This document shows positions 9,600-18,256 of a stretch of DNA of 64,000 bases, in pieces (within the stretch, counting starts at the first letter, position 1; each line of letters opens with the position of its first letter). The stretch spans positions 25,583 through 89,582 of the forward strand of contig CBFHNG010000001.1 of assembly GCA_965657165.1 (NCBI GenBank), in the 5' to 3' direction. Under the pieces are notes generated by a model. It was not told the origin of the DNA. It was given only the letters and a program-made list of their open reading frames with translations, and ran no database searches. The position numbers were made by a program, and so were the translations under genes. This DNA is from UBA3537 sp965657165. Its GTDB lineage: Bacteria > Bacteroidota > Bacteroidia > Flavobacteriales > Flavobacteriaceae.

Positions 9600-10757
9600 T
9601 TAATTCTTGATTGCTAACATTTTATAGGCCTCTTCAATATAGATTGAGATGTCATCAGAAAAGATTTGGCTTGCTGCACCGGGTGATTTTTGATGCCCAA
9701 GACGTACAATAATAATATTATCTTCTGGCTCTACAATAACATATTGTCCAAGATGACCACGCATCATAAAAAAGGATTTTCCGTCGCGTTTTTGCATCCA
9801 AAACCCATAGCCGTATTGTGGGCTTTCGGCAAAGCGTGGGGTAATTGATTTTGCAACAAAAGCGGAGTCCAACAGTTGTTTGCCGTTCCATTTTCCATGG
9901 TCTTTGTAGAGTTTCCCAAAGCGCGCAAAATCTTTGGCATTACTGGCAATACAGCAATACGCCTTTACCAAATCGTGATCCTCGCTATCGACTTGCCATA
10001 AGGTGGGGTTTTCGCTGCCTAAGGGTTTCCAAAAACTTTCAGTAAGGTAATCATAAAGCTTTTTGCCTGTTGCTTTTTCAATGATCATCGCCAAGAGTTG
10101 CGTATCCCCACTGGAGTATTTATACGCTTGACCAGGTTCATCGACCACTTTTAGACCGAGGATAACTTTTTCCAAATCATCATCAAAATACGCTCTTGTG
10201 GTAATCGATAAAGGCGAGTAATATTTTTCATCCCAATTGGTCCCTGAAGCCATAGAGGACAAATCGCCAACGGTCATTTTTGCGGCGAGTCCCTCGCTAA
10301 ATTCAGGAAAAAAATCACCTACGGGCTGATCCAAACTTTTTATATAGCCTTCTTCAATGGCTTTACCCATAAGCCCAGACACATAACTTTTGGCCATTGA
10401 AAAAGAGTTGGTTTTGGAGTTCTTATCAAAACCATCGTAGTAGTTTTCAAACCAAATGCTGTCATTTTTAATGATCACATAAGCGATGGTGCCATAAGCA
10501 TCATTGTATTTTTGAAGGCGTTCTGTTTCAGTAACGCTGTTATAGTCTTTATGAATGGGCCAGGGCTGAGGGGTACCATTGAGAATTTCAGCATTGTCAA
10601 ATTCTTTATAATCCTCCAAAAACGCGGTGGTATAGCCCTTGGCATAAATGGTTCTAACGGCTTTAAGTAGATAGTCCGTATCGGTGATATATAAAATAGC
10701 GATAAGACCAATAACGGTCAGTAGGCCCCATTTTAGCGTACGCTTTAGTATGTTCAT
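9600..10757 (-). CDS. Beta-lactamase-fold serine hydrolase, membrane-anchored
   Basis: Class C beta-lactamase/penicillin-binding-like hydrolase of 385 residues with an N-terminal hydrophobic anchor (about residues 11-27). The nucleophile motif SxxK is SMAK in NSFSMAKSYVSG (about residue 126), the second motif is YSSG in YKYSSGDTQLL, and the third is GHLGQ in place of KTG. This looks like an esterase or peptidase of the family and not a true antibiotic-degrading lactamase. It lies between the DUF262 gene and the restriction genes but has no obvious link to defence; it may simply be an old chromosomal gene around which the accessory genes accumulated. Confidence 0.85.
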   Translation of the reverse strand: MNILKRTLKWGLLTVIGLIAILYITDTDYLLKAVRTIYAKGYTTAFLEDYKEFDNAEILNGTPQPWPIHKDYNSVTETERLQKYNDAYGTIAYVIIKNDSIWFENYYDGFDKNSKTNSFSMAKSYVSGLMGKAIEEGYIKSLDQPVGDFFPEFSEGLAAKMTVGDLSSMASGTNWDEKYYSPLSITTRAYFDDDLEKVILGLKVVDEPGQAYKYSSGDTQLLAMIIEKATGKKLYDYLTESFWKPLGSENPTLWQVDSEDHDLVKAYCCIASNAKDFARFGKLYKDHGKWNGKQLLDSAFVAKSITPRFAESPQYGYGFWMQKRDGKSFFMMRGHLGQYVIVEPEDNIIIVRLGHQKSPGAASQIFSDDISIYIEEAYKMLAIKN

Positions 10758-10843
10758 GTTGTTTGTAATTTGGTCTAAAGATAATTAAAAAATTACATTA
10801 GTTTAGGGGGCTTTTTTTAGTCTGATTGGGTTTTAGTGTTGGC

Positions 10844-13800
10844 CTACATCGGTTTTATCATTTTCTCAATAAATTCAATTTCCTCAATACTCAATTTATA
10901 TTTTTTGAAGAGTTGTTGGTCAATTTCTTCAATGGATTTTGACCAATCAATATCCGATTTAGATGTAAAATCTTGAAGCGGAACAAATTTGTAAACAATT
11001 TGCGTGACATTTTGAGATGATTTGAGAATTGAGACTAAATATCTTAAAAACTTCGTGTGAAAATATTTTTTTAAATTATGAGCTTGGGTTTCATCATTAA
11101 ATGAACCTACTGGAAAATAAGTGTCTGTACAAGCGACTAAAGGTCTGCCAACAAAGGCTTTACCAATTATATTTTTATCTGAGCGAGGTGCACCTGCAGA
11201 TTTTGAAATAAACACTTTATAATTTTCGAAAATCTCTCTATTCTTTTGGATTATTTTTGGGTCAATATATCTTTTTACTCCATTTTTACAAATAAGTGTG
11301 GACAGACTTTGATTATACTCAGTGACAGATACTTGCTCTAAAAAAGAAGGCTTTCCTATGATACCAAAAGCATTCCGACCAGTAGTTATTTTGGTTAAAG
11401 ACTTGAAATCAATCACTTTTATATTATTTATTGTTTTTATGTATATATCATTAGAGAGTACAACATTTAAACCATCTATAAAAAGTGGCCTCCTATTTTG
11501 GGTAACTATATTTTCTTTGTAGTTGTAAAAGGTCATTTCCCCAGAAAACCCTCTCTGATATAGAAAATGATTAACACCTCCCTTAATTTCAACACCACTA
11601 AATACTTTAGATGCATCACTGTAATTATGAATTTCCCTTATACTGTTGTGATCTTGAATAAATTCACGAAGTCTTAAAAATGATTTATCCTGTGCATCCC
11701 CCGTAAACCATCTTGAAGGTGTTATCAGAGATAGGTATTGTGGATTTAATTCTATACATAGTCTTATGAAGTAGGGGAAAATCTGTTTGCTTAAAGCAGA
11801 ATTATCTTTGGCTGTACTTATACTTTGCTGATAAGGTGGATTTCCAACAATTACGTCAAATTTCATATCGTTGTTGTTAAATTTTATGTTTTCATCTTTT
11901 ATTAAATCGTTTTCTTCAATCAAATCATAAGAGGTGTAGTCCGATTCTATGTTTTCTAAATCCAGTTCAAGTAGTGTATAAACCTTTCTAGTAAATTCAT
12001 AAGCAATTTTTGATGTTGGTATGGAATAAAAATTGTTCGCCACCTGTTTACCAAACTTTTTATAAACAGCGTAAACAAACTCACCTTGTTTGGAGGCAAT
12101 ATCTAGTAATAAAGTAGATTCATTTACTGCACCTTTCGGTAATGTACTTATCATTTTATTGGCAATTATTTCAGGCGTAACAATCTCTGAGTCTGATAAG
12201 CGACTGAATTTTTTCATTGCATTGCTTGCCCTTTCGATAGGTGAAATTGTTGTGTCATTTGCTAGCGAATTGATATTTTGAATTTTATAATCTAACTCGC
12301 TTAAAACAAAAGGATTGATGTGTTGTTGAAATAGTGAAAGTATCACTGTTTCTAAACTTAAGTTAGACGCAATACGAAGATTGTCTTGTACATCATTTAT
12401 GGCTTCAATAATTTCTTCCAGTGATTTGACTTTTGAATTTGTGAGAAAAGAAAAGAAAAGTAGCCTTGCATAGTACATTGCAAACTTTCCTTTGTAGTCA
12501 ACCTTATCTTCTTTTGAAGTTTCTGTTTCTTTGTCCTCTTTTCCAGGTGTGTCATCACCATCAGACTTGTCACCTGTATCTAGGTCGTCTCCTTCGCCTT
12601 CAGAAGGTTTAATTTCAATACCTTGTCTTGAACCTATTTTACCTTGTCTGTCAATAACTGCTTTTATTTCTTCAATACTTAAAAGCGAATAATCTATTGA
12701 AATTGAGGTGGCTTCGTCTAACACACTTCTTTCACTTGAATATTGACGAACTGCATTTAAAATATCTGTTGGTTCAACTTGAACCATTTTTTTGTTATTG
12801 ATTACTATTATTGGTGAAACTTGAAGTTCTTTTTCTATTCGTTCTCCTAATCTTGAATTTCCATTGGATTCTACATTTACATTATAAATTTGTGATTTAT
12901 GCTCCTGCATTTGGAACATTCTGTTTGGATTAAAGTCAACCAACAAGGTTTGAGGCTTCATATTGTATTTAACAGAATCTCCATTAGGTTCTTTGTAAGT
13001 CTTTATAAATTGACTTTGAAGTCTAAAAATAGCTTGGTCGTATTCTTGAGGTGAAGCAGTATCTTTTAAATATAGCATAGTATCCCATTGTGGAACTGTA
13101 CTACCTGTAAGCATTCTGTTTACTGTCAAAGTGATTGTTTTCTTGTTTTCACTTTCACATTTTTCAATTTTAGATTTTACTGATTGTGTATCCTTAAATA
13201 TCTTTTCATTTTCAACTCCAGAAATATTAATTACCTCGTACGAACTAAGATTTTTAAACTCATTTGATTTAATTAAGCTTTCCAATGCGTCACAAGAAGC
13301 ACGATATGGAAGAACACAAACAATGTGACGACACATTTTGCCTTCTTTCAGTTTGTCATAATCTAGAAAACTCAATAAATTATCATCATTTTTTGTCCCA
13401 TCTATAACATTAAGCAAGTCAATAATTTCTTGCTCGTGAACAAACTTCTTATGTAATTCGGTTTCTGTGTCTTTTAGAATGGATTTTGGTCTGAATAACT
13501 CTGAAAAAGCGTAAGTAACACCCAATTTTTTCAGTTCTTCCATTTTTTGTCTTGATGATTCGTTTGGGTTGAAAGCAAATCGAATCATTTGAGGAAAACC
13601 ATAGTAAGGGTTCTCCCATTCTTTTGTGTCGTCTTTGGTTAAGTATTCATTATCCCATTTTTGTTGGTCATCAGCAATATTAGTGAACTGATAAAATGCG
13701 ATTATATCGTCTTTTGTAAATTCGCTATTCATTAAGATACGATATGGCGTTCCTGATAAATGGATTCGAATTTTCGAGTTAATTGTCTTAGTTGTTTCGT

Positions 13801-14785
13801 CTAAGTTGTCTAAAGATTCATCATTAAGTTTGGTTTCGCTTTTTAGTTCTTTTTTACTCTTTAACTCTTTTAAAACCTTTCCATATTCTAAAGCTCTTGC
13901 ACCAAAATGCGTTTCATCTATTAGTAAAAGGTCAATTTGATTTTCAAACACTTCCTTATGTTTGGATTTTATGTCATCTCCTTGTAAGTCTTGAAGTGTA
14001 AGAAATAAAGCAACTTTTTCGTTAGCTTCCAGTTTATCTTTTATGATTGTTTCGCTTTCTAAAAGTGAATTACTATCTAAAAAACTAAAACCATCAAATT
14101 TGATATGACTTTCAACTGTTTTCTTCCATTCTTCTTTTACATCAGCTTTAGCGGAAACGATTAAAACTATTTTTGCGTTCATTTCAATCGCACAGCACAT
14201 AGAGGTAAAGGATTTTCCAAATCGCATTACAGCATACATCAACAGATTGTTTCTTCCTTTTTCTATTGCTTTTTTAAATGTTTCAATGGTTTCTTGTTGA
14301 TTAGGTCTTGGGGTGTAACTTTCAGTTCTTTTGTACGTATGTACTATTGGTATATGACTATCTTCAAACTTGTAGAATTGATATTTTGTATCATTATTTT
14401 CATAAGTTTCTTGAATATCTGCAATTGCGTCATCTAGTTCTTCTACTTGAGTATCTTTAAAGAATTCGTTTGAATAATATGGGATTGATTCTAATGAATC
14501 TGGCAGTAATCTGGTTTTATGGATTTCTGTTTCTAAAAATTTATGTACCGCAAAGTCTCTAAAGAATGTTTCTTCATCAACTTTAGCAACCTTTTGAAAC
14601 TTTTTTTCAAGTTCAGGAAAATACTTTCTCCATTCATTAAGTCTTTGCTCAAGAGGTCTATATGTATCACCAACTTTTAAATAATTAGGGACTGTTTCTG
14701 TTGTAAAGGCATAGATATGAGGTTCAACTCTGCCAACAATTAAATTTTCTAAAAGTTGTATGTCAATCGGATTATTATTTGCCAT
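10844..14785 (-). CDS. Restriction-modification fusion: GIY-YIG-like, SF2 helicase, adenine methyltransferase
   Basis: A 1313-residue multidomain protein. Residues about 20-110 resemble a GIY-YIG/T5orf172-type nuclease (IYAFTT, YLKVGDTYRPLEQRL, FAVHKFLE, SNEFFK). About 160-600 is an SF2 helicase: MRFGKSF (Walker A, about 190), LLIDETHFG (about 290), LSGTPYR and FRLQSQF (motif VI). After an acidic linker (about 730-765) comes an N6-adenine methyltransferase of the Eco57I type, with weak motif I DIASKQGEF (about 890) and catalytic FDVIVGNPPYQQ (about 980); the last 250 residues probably recognise the target. All domains are in one open frame. It overlaps the upstream methylase-like gene by 11 bp. 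Together they probably cut unmodified foreign DNA and methylate the host; the recognition sequence is unknown. Confidence 0.85.
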   Translation of the reverse strand: MANNNPIDIQLLENLIVGRVEPHIYAFTTETVPNYLKVGDTYRPLEQRLNEWRKYFPELEKKFQKVAKVDEETFFRDFAVHKFLETEIHKTRLLPDSLESIPYYSNEFFKDTQVEELDDAIADIQETYENNDTKYQFYKFEDSHIPIVHTYKRTESYTPRPNQQETIETFKKAIEKGRNNLLMYAVMRFGKSFTSMCCAIEMNAKIVLIVSAKADVKEEWKKTVESHIKFDGFSFLDSNSLLESETIIKDKLEANEKVALFLTLQDLQGDDIKSKHKEVFENQIDLLLIDETHFGARALEYGKVLKELKSKKELKSETKLNDESLDNLDETTKTINSKIRIHLSGTPYRILMNSEFTKDDIIAFYQFTNIADDQQKWDNEYLTKDDTKEWENPYYGFPQMIRFAFNPNESSRQKMEELKKLGVTYAFSELFRPKSILKDTETELHKKFVHEQEIIDLLNVIDGTKNDDNLLSFLDYDKLKEGKMCRHIVCVLPYRASCDALESLIKSNEFKNLSSYEVINISGVENEKIFKDTQSVKSKIEKCESENKKTITLTVNRMLTGSTVPQWDTMLYLKDTASPQEYDQAIFRLQSQFIKTYKEPNGDSVKYNMKPQTLLVDFNPNRMFQMQEHKSQIYNVNVESNGNSRLGERIEKELQVSPIIVINNKKMVQVEPTDILNAVRQYSSERSVLDEATSISIDYSLLSIEEIKAVIDRQGKIGSRQGIEIKPSEGEGDDLDTGDKSDGDDTPGKEDKETETSKEDKVDYKGKFAMYYARLLFFSFLTNSKVKSLEEIIEAINDVQDNLRIASNLSLETVILSLFQQHINPFVLSELDYKIQNINSLANDTTISPIERASNAMKKFSRLSDSEIVTPEIIANKMISTLPKGAVNESTLLLDIASKQGEFVYAVYKKFGKQVANNFYSIPTSKIAYEFTRKVYTLLELDLENIESDYTSYDLIEENDLIKDENIKFNNNDMKFDVIVGNPPYQQSISTAKDNSALSKQIFPYFIRLCIELNPQYLSLITPSRWFTGDAQDKSFLRLREFIQDHNSIREIHNYSDASKVFSGVEIKGGVNHFLYQRGFSGEMTFYNYKENIVTQNRRPLFIDGLNVVLSNDIYIKTINNIKVIDFKSLTKITTGRNAFGIIGKPSFLEQVSVTEYNQSLSTLICKNGVKRYIDPKIIQKNREIFENYKVFISKSAGAPRSDKNIIGKAFVGRPLVACTDTYFPVGSFNDETQAHNLKKYFHTKFLRYLVSILKSSQNVTQIVYKFVPLQDFTSKSDIDWSKSIEEIDQQLFKKYKLSIEEIEFIEKMIKPM

Positions 14786-15785
14786 TTTTTGATTGGGGTT
14801 TATTTTGAAGTAGGTCTATATATCTTATTTTTTTTCCTTTTAATCTTGTGTTTGACCAGTCCATAATCAAACAATAAATTCCATTATGTTCGAAAATATT
14901 ACTACTGAGGCAACCTTTGCAAAATGAATTATCGGTTTCTACTTCTCCAAATAGGTTAACTGTTTTAGTTTTTATTTCTCCACAAGAAAAAGGAACTACG
15001 CCTTTTAATCCGTCCATTTGCCAAACATTCCAAGAAATAATTTCTGCTATATCTTGTATTGATTTAAGTAAAGGCTCTTTTGCAAATTTATATTTATAAT
15101 TTTCTATGAATGTAAATAGCATTGATTCTCTAGCTAAAAATAAACTATCGCCTTGCCACTCATAAGCATATGTGTTTTTATAAGCAGATTTAGTTGCTTC
15201 AATCCATTCGTTTGGTTCATCGACATTTTCATTTATTATTCTTAGTTTTCTGTCAAGTAAACCGATTCTATTTTCAATTTCTATAAATTTTCCTGTCGTT
15301 GTATCATAACGACTTGTTATGTATGGCGCTTCACCACAAGAAATTTCTAGTCTTGTGTCATTTACGTAGTCTTTCCAAGATTTATTTTTTGGAAATTCAA
15401 TTTTTGCTTGATTTGTTTTCCATTTTTTTTCATTAGAGATTTCTTTATTGAAAACATCTTTTCGTTCAAACCAAGCATTGTCTATCAAGTTGTTTTGAGC
15501 ATTACAAATCCAAGATGGCGTAAAGACTTCAGCCATATTTTTAACTCTAGACTGTTTTAATATTTGGTCTTTTTGAACCCTAGGCATTATCACATCACCG
15601 TTAATGCCTGTAATGAGGTCAGATTTAATCTGTTTACTTTCTAAATATGATCTTCCAAAATGCTCATAATTACTAGTTGCCCAAATAATGTTATTTTGAG
15701 TCGTTTGGTCTCGCAAAAGAATATCCAATACTTCTGGATATTTTTCCAAGATTTCATTTTCTAATATGTCTATTTCTGTCCTCAA
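14775..15785 (-). CDS. Restriction-modification subunit M-like protein
   Basis: A 336-residue partner of the downstream R-M fusion. It has the methyltransferase-type N-terminal block KNMAEVFTPSWIC (compare FTP in type I and IIG methylases) and LEISCGEAPYITSRYD, where a SAM-binding motif I would be, but no NPPY catalytic motif. A CxxC (SFCKGC) lies near residue 290. Proteins like this are annotated as restriction endonuclease subunit M beside Eco57I-like helicase-methylases; I infer that it helps to form or regulate the methyltransferase. It is first in the two-gene operon and overlaps the large gene by 11 bp. On its own it appears catalytically incomplete. Confidence 0.75.
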   Translation of the reverse strand: MRTEIDILENEILEKYPEVLDILLRDQTTQNNIIWATSNYEHFGRSYLESKQIKSDLITGINGDVIMPRVQKDQILKQSRVKNMAEVFTPSWICNAQNNLIDNAWFERKDVFNKEISNEKKWKTNQAKIEFPKNKSWKDYVNDTRLEISCGEAPYITSRYDTTTGKFIEIENRIGLLDRKLRIINENVDEPNEWIEATKSAYKNTYAYEWQGDSLFLARESMLFTFIENYKYKFAKEPLLKSIQDIAEIISWNVWQMDGLKGVVPFSCGEIKTKTVNLFGEVETDNSFCKGCLSSNIFEHNGIYCLIMDWSNTRLKGKKIRYIDLLQNKPQSKNGK

Positions 15786-16133
15786 TTCAATTCATTTATT
15801 GGTACTAATGATTTTATTGTTTCTACAATTAAGATTTCAGCTATTTTACACAAGTCTTATAAACTTGATTATTGCTTATTTTAGGCGTATTAGTGAACCA
15901 TGTTGTAACTCTTTTTAAGCTTTTCAGCCAACTTTTTTGTTTAATTCTTTTATCTACAAAGGCTCTTTAATACAATGTACTAATTTAAGAAGAATTATTA
16001 AATATCTCACGAAATGCGCTTGCCTGTATGGTTGGCTTTTTCATTTAACCATAGGTTTTTCATGGGTTGTAGAACAGATGGGGGTCTAATTCAAAACACT
16101 AAAGTAATAAAAATTCGGGGGCCTGTCAAGAGG
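15786..16133. other. Intergenic stretch between R-M operon and hemB
   Basis: About 350 bp with no convincing gene. It must hold the promoter of the R-M operon (minus strand) and the 3' end signal of hemB. I found no clear TAnnTTTG box, no strong hairpin with a U-run, and no direct repeats. A short open frame here has no recognisable content. Confidence 0.6.
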
Positions 16134-17123
16134 TTACCCCAAAAGCTTCACCACCTCTTTTGCAAAATAACTCGCAATAAGATCAGCCCCAGCACGTTTA
16201 AACGCCATGGTGGTTTCTAGTACCGCTTGGTCGTGGTCCAACCATCCTTTTTCGCTTGCGGCTTTAATCATGGCATATTCGCCACTCACTTGATAGGCCG
16301 CAACAGGCACATCAAATTCATTTTTCACCGCTCTAATGATATCCAAATAGGCCAATCCAGGTTTGACCATCACAATATCGGCGCCTTCATCAATATCCAT
16401 TTCGGTTTCGCGCAGGGCTTCAAAGCGGTTGGCGTAATCCATTTGGTAGGTTTTTTTGTCTTTTGGAATGTCGTCTTGTTCTGCTGGTGCAGAATCCAGC
16501 GCATCCCTAAACGGGCCATAAAATGAGGAGGCATATTTGGCACTGTAACTCATAATGCCGGTGTCTATAAAGCAATCGTCTTCCAGCGCTTCACGAATAG
16601 TTAAAATTCGCCCATCCATCATATCGCTAGGCGCAACAAAATCGGCGCCCGCTTCGGCATGAGACAAACTCATTTGTGCTAAAATAGCAACTGTAGGGTC
16701 GTTAATAATTTTTCCGTTTTCGATAATGCCATCATGGCCATATATGGAATAGGGGTCCAAGGCCACATCGGTCATGACCAACATTTCTGGACAGGTGTTT
16801 TTGATGGTTTTAATGGCGCGTTGCATCAGTCCATTCGGGTTTAAGGCCTCGGTTCCACGGTTGTCTTTTAGGTTATCCTCAACTTTGACAAACAACAAAA
16901 CGGCTTTAAGCCCTAAAGACCACAAAAGTTTTACCTCCGCTTGCAGCGTATCCAAACTAAAGCGGTAGTAATTGGGCATCGACGGAATTTCGTCTTTAAT
17001 CCCTTTACCTTCAACAACAAAAAGAGGGACTAAAAAGTCATTGGGCGTAATGCTGTTTTCACGCACTAAACTTCGAATGGAGGCGTTGGCACGTAAACGT
17101 CTGTTTCTTCTTAATGGATACAT
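16134..17123 (-). CDS. hemB: Porphobilinogen synthase (delta-aminolevulinic acid dehydratase)
   Basis: Cytosolic enzyme joining two 5-aminolevulinate molecules to porphobilinogen, 329 residues. Schiff-base lysines lie in MSYSAKYASSFYGPF and VMVKPGLAYLD. The metal-site region reads DVALDPYSIYGHDG, with Asp/Ala in place of the three cysteines of zinc-dependent enzymes, so this is the Mg-type HemB. The first residues MYPLRRNRRLR are typical of the family start. It belongs to the heme cluster but is separated from hemF by a decayed gene, so it may be transcribed separately. Confidence 0.95.
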   Translation of the reverse strand: MYPLRRNRRLRANASIRSLVRENSITPNDFLVPLFVVEGKGIKDEIPSMPNYYRFSLDTLQAEVKLLWSLGLKAVLLFVKVEDNLKDNRGTEALNPNGLMQRAIKTIKNTCPEMLVMTDVALDPYSIYGHDGIIENGKIINDPTVAILAQMSLSHAEAGADFVAPSDMMDGRILTIREALEDDCFIDTGIMSYSAKYASSFYGPFRDALDSAPAEQDDIPKDKKTYQMDYANRFEALRETEMDIDEGADIVMVKPGLAYLDIIRAVKNEFDVPVAAYQVSGEYAMIKAASEKGWLDHDQAVLETTMAFKRAGADLIASYFAKEVVKLLG

Positions 17124-17132
17124 AATATTAGT

Positions 17133-17158
17133 TTTAAGCTTTAAGCCAAAAGCTTAAA
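17133..17158. repeat. 10-bp perfect inverted repeat, 6-nt loop
   Basis: TTTAAGCTTT (17133-17142) and AAAGCTTAAA (17149-17158) are exact reverse complements around AAGCCA. It lies just upstream of hemB and at the end of the four-helix-bundle remnant. It could act as a weak terminator or be a leftover of the deletion. No long U-run follows directly on either strand. Confidence 0.6.
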
Positions 17159-17307
17159 GTGATTTTTTAATGGTTTTGATTAATGAAAATAACATTTTTT
17201 TAATTTCATCTATTTTTTTCAAAAGTGTTTTAGAGTCTTTTGTAGAGACTATCAAGCACAAGTTCATGAGACTTTTGCCATACTTTGTAATTTTTATAAT
17301 CGACCAT
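17154..17307 (-). pseudogene. Remnant of a four-helix-bundle (23S rRNA IVS-type) protein gene
   Basis: On the minus strand an ATG at 17307 opens MVDYKNYKVWQKSHELVLD, the characteristic N-terminus of the four helix bundle family (TIGR02436-like), but the frame stops after 25 codons. In the +1 frame directly after, the sequence reads through KTLLKKIDEIKKMLFSLIK to a stop at 17154, closely resembling the C-terminal helix of the same family. The middle (about 70 of 120 residues, including the usual RRA..IP.NIAEG block) is missing. This is best read as an internally deleted, frameshifted pseudogene between hemF and hemB. It was identified by eye from family motifs; a protein search of both frames would settle it. 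Confidence 0.7.
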
Positions 17308-17325
17308 AACTTTTAACTTATAGCT

Positions 17326-18240
17326 TTAAACTGAATCAACCCATTCAACAGGGTTTTTTAACACTTCAATTAATTTTTCTTCTGCGCTTCCTTCTTCAGG
17401 GTGATGATCATATACCCACTGCACATGTGCGGGAAGACTCATCAAAATACTTTCAATTCTACCGTTTGTTTTTAGTCCAAACAAGGTTCCTTTGTCATGC
17501 ACCAAATTAAATTCTACATAACGCCCTCGTCTGATTTCTTGCCAATCACGTTCTTTTTGTGTGTAGGATAGATTTTTTCTTTTCTCAACAATAGGCGTAT
17601 AAGCTTCCAAGAAACTGTCGCCAACTTCTGTGACAAAAGCGTACCATTGTTCCATATCCATAGTGTCGTTGGCTTTACAATAATCAAAAAATAAACCGCC
17701 AATGCCTCGCCCTTCATTTCTGTGGCTGTTGTAGAAATACTCGTCGCAACGTTTTTTGTAGTCTTTATAAAAGCTTTTGTCGTGCTTGTCGCATGCCGAT
17801 TTACATACGCTATGAAAATGCTTGGCGTCTTCTTCAAACAAATAATATGGAGTTAAATCTTGACCACCGCCAAACCATTGATCTACAATAGTTCCTTCTT
17901 TATCATACATTTCAAAATAGCGCCAATTGGCATGCACGGTGGGCACCATAGGGCTTTTGGGGTGAATGACTAAACTCAAACCACAAGCAAAAAAATCAAC
18001 ATCCCCAACATTAAAATAGGCCTGCATGGCTGGGGGGAGTGGGCCATGGACTTTAGAAATATTGACTCCACCTTTTTCAAAAACAGTTCCGTTTTGAATC
18101 ACTCGTGTACGGCCACCACCGCCTTCTTTTCGTTGCCAAAGGTCTTCTTTAAATGTTGCTTTACCATCAATATCTTCAAGCTTAGACGTGATTTGGTCTT
18201 GTAGATGTTCAATGTAATTATAAAATTGATTTTTCATCAT
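17326..18240 (-). CDS. hemF: Oxygen-dependent coproporphyrinogen III oxidase
   Basis: Decarboxylates coproporphyrinogen III to protoporphyrinogen IX using O2; 304 residues. Typical blocks are WQRKEGGGGRTRV, the substrate-binding stretch VHANWRYFE, WFGGGQDLTPYY, GIGGLFFDY and GRYVEFNLVHDKGTLFGL. The gene starts MMKNQ; either Met is possible. It lies 16 bp downstream of hemE in a minus-strand operon (hemA-hemCD-hemE-hemF). Use of HemF indicates that heme synthesis in this host can run aerobically; no hemN is seen in the window. Confidence 0.95.
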   Translation of the reverse strand: MMKNQFYNYIEHLQDQITSKLEDIDGKATFKEDLWQRKEGGGGRTRVIQNGTVFEKGGVNISKVHGPLPPAMQAYFNVGDVDFFACGLSLVIHPKSPMVPTVHANWRYFEMYDKEGTIVDQWFGGGQDLTPYYLFEEDAKHFHSVCKSACDKHDKSFYKDYKKRCDEYFYNSHRNEGRGIGGLFFDYCKANDTMDMEQWYAFVTEVGDSFLEAYTPIVEKRKNLSYTQKERDWQEIRRGRYVEFNLVHDKGTLFGLKTNGRIESILMSLPAHVQWVYDHHPEEGSAEEKLIEVLKNPVEWVDSV

Positions 18241-18256
18241 AGGTAGATTTTTGGGT

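Noticed and set aside
9600..10757. Antibiotic-resistance beta-lactamase
   Set aside because: It has an N-terminal membrane anchor and GHLGQ in place of KTG; nothing points to drug hydrolysis, and housekeeping hydrolases of this family are common.
16014..16526. Plus-strand genes over the 3' end of hemB
   Set aside because: Both frames overlap a conserved hemB and lack any recognisable motif.
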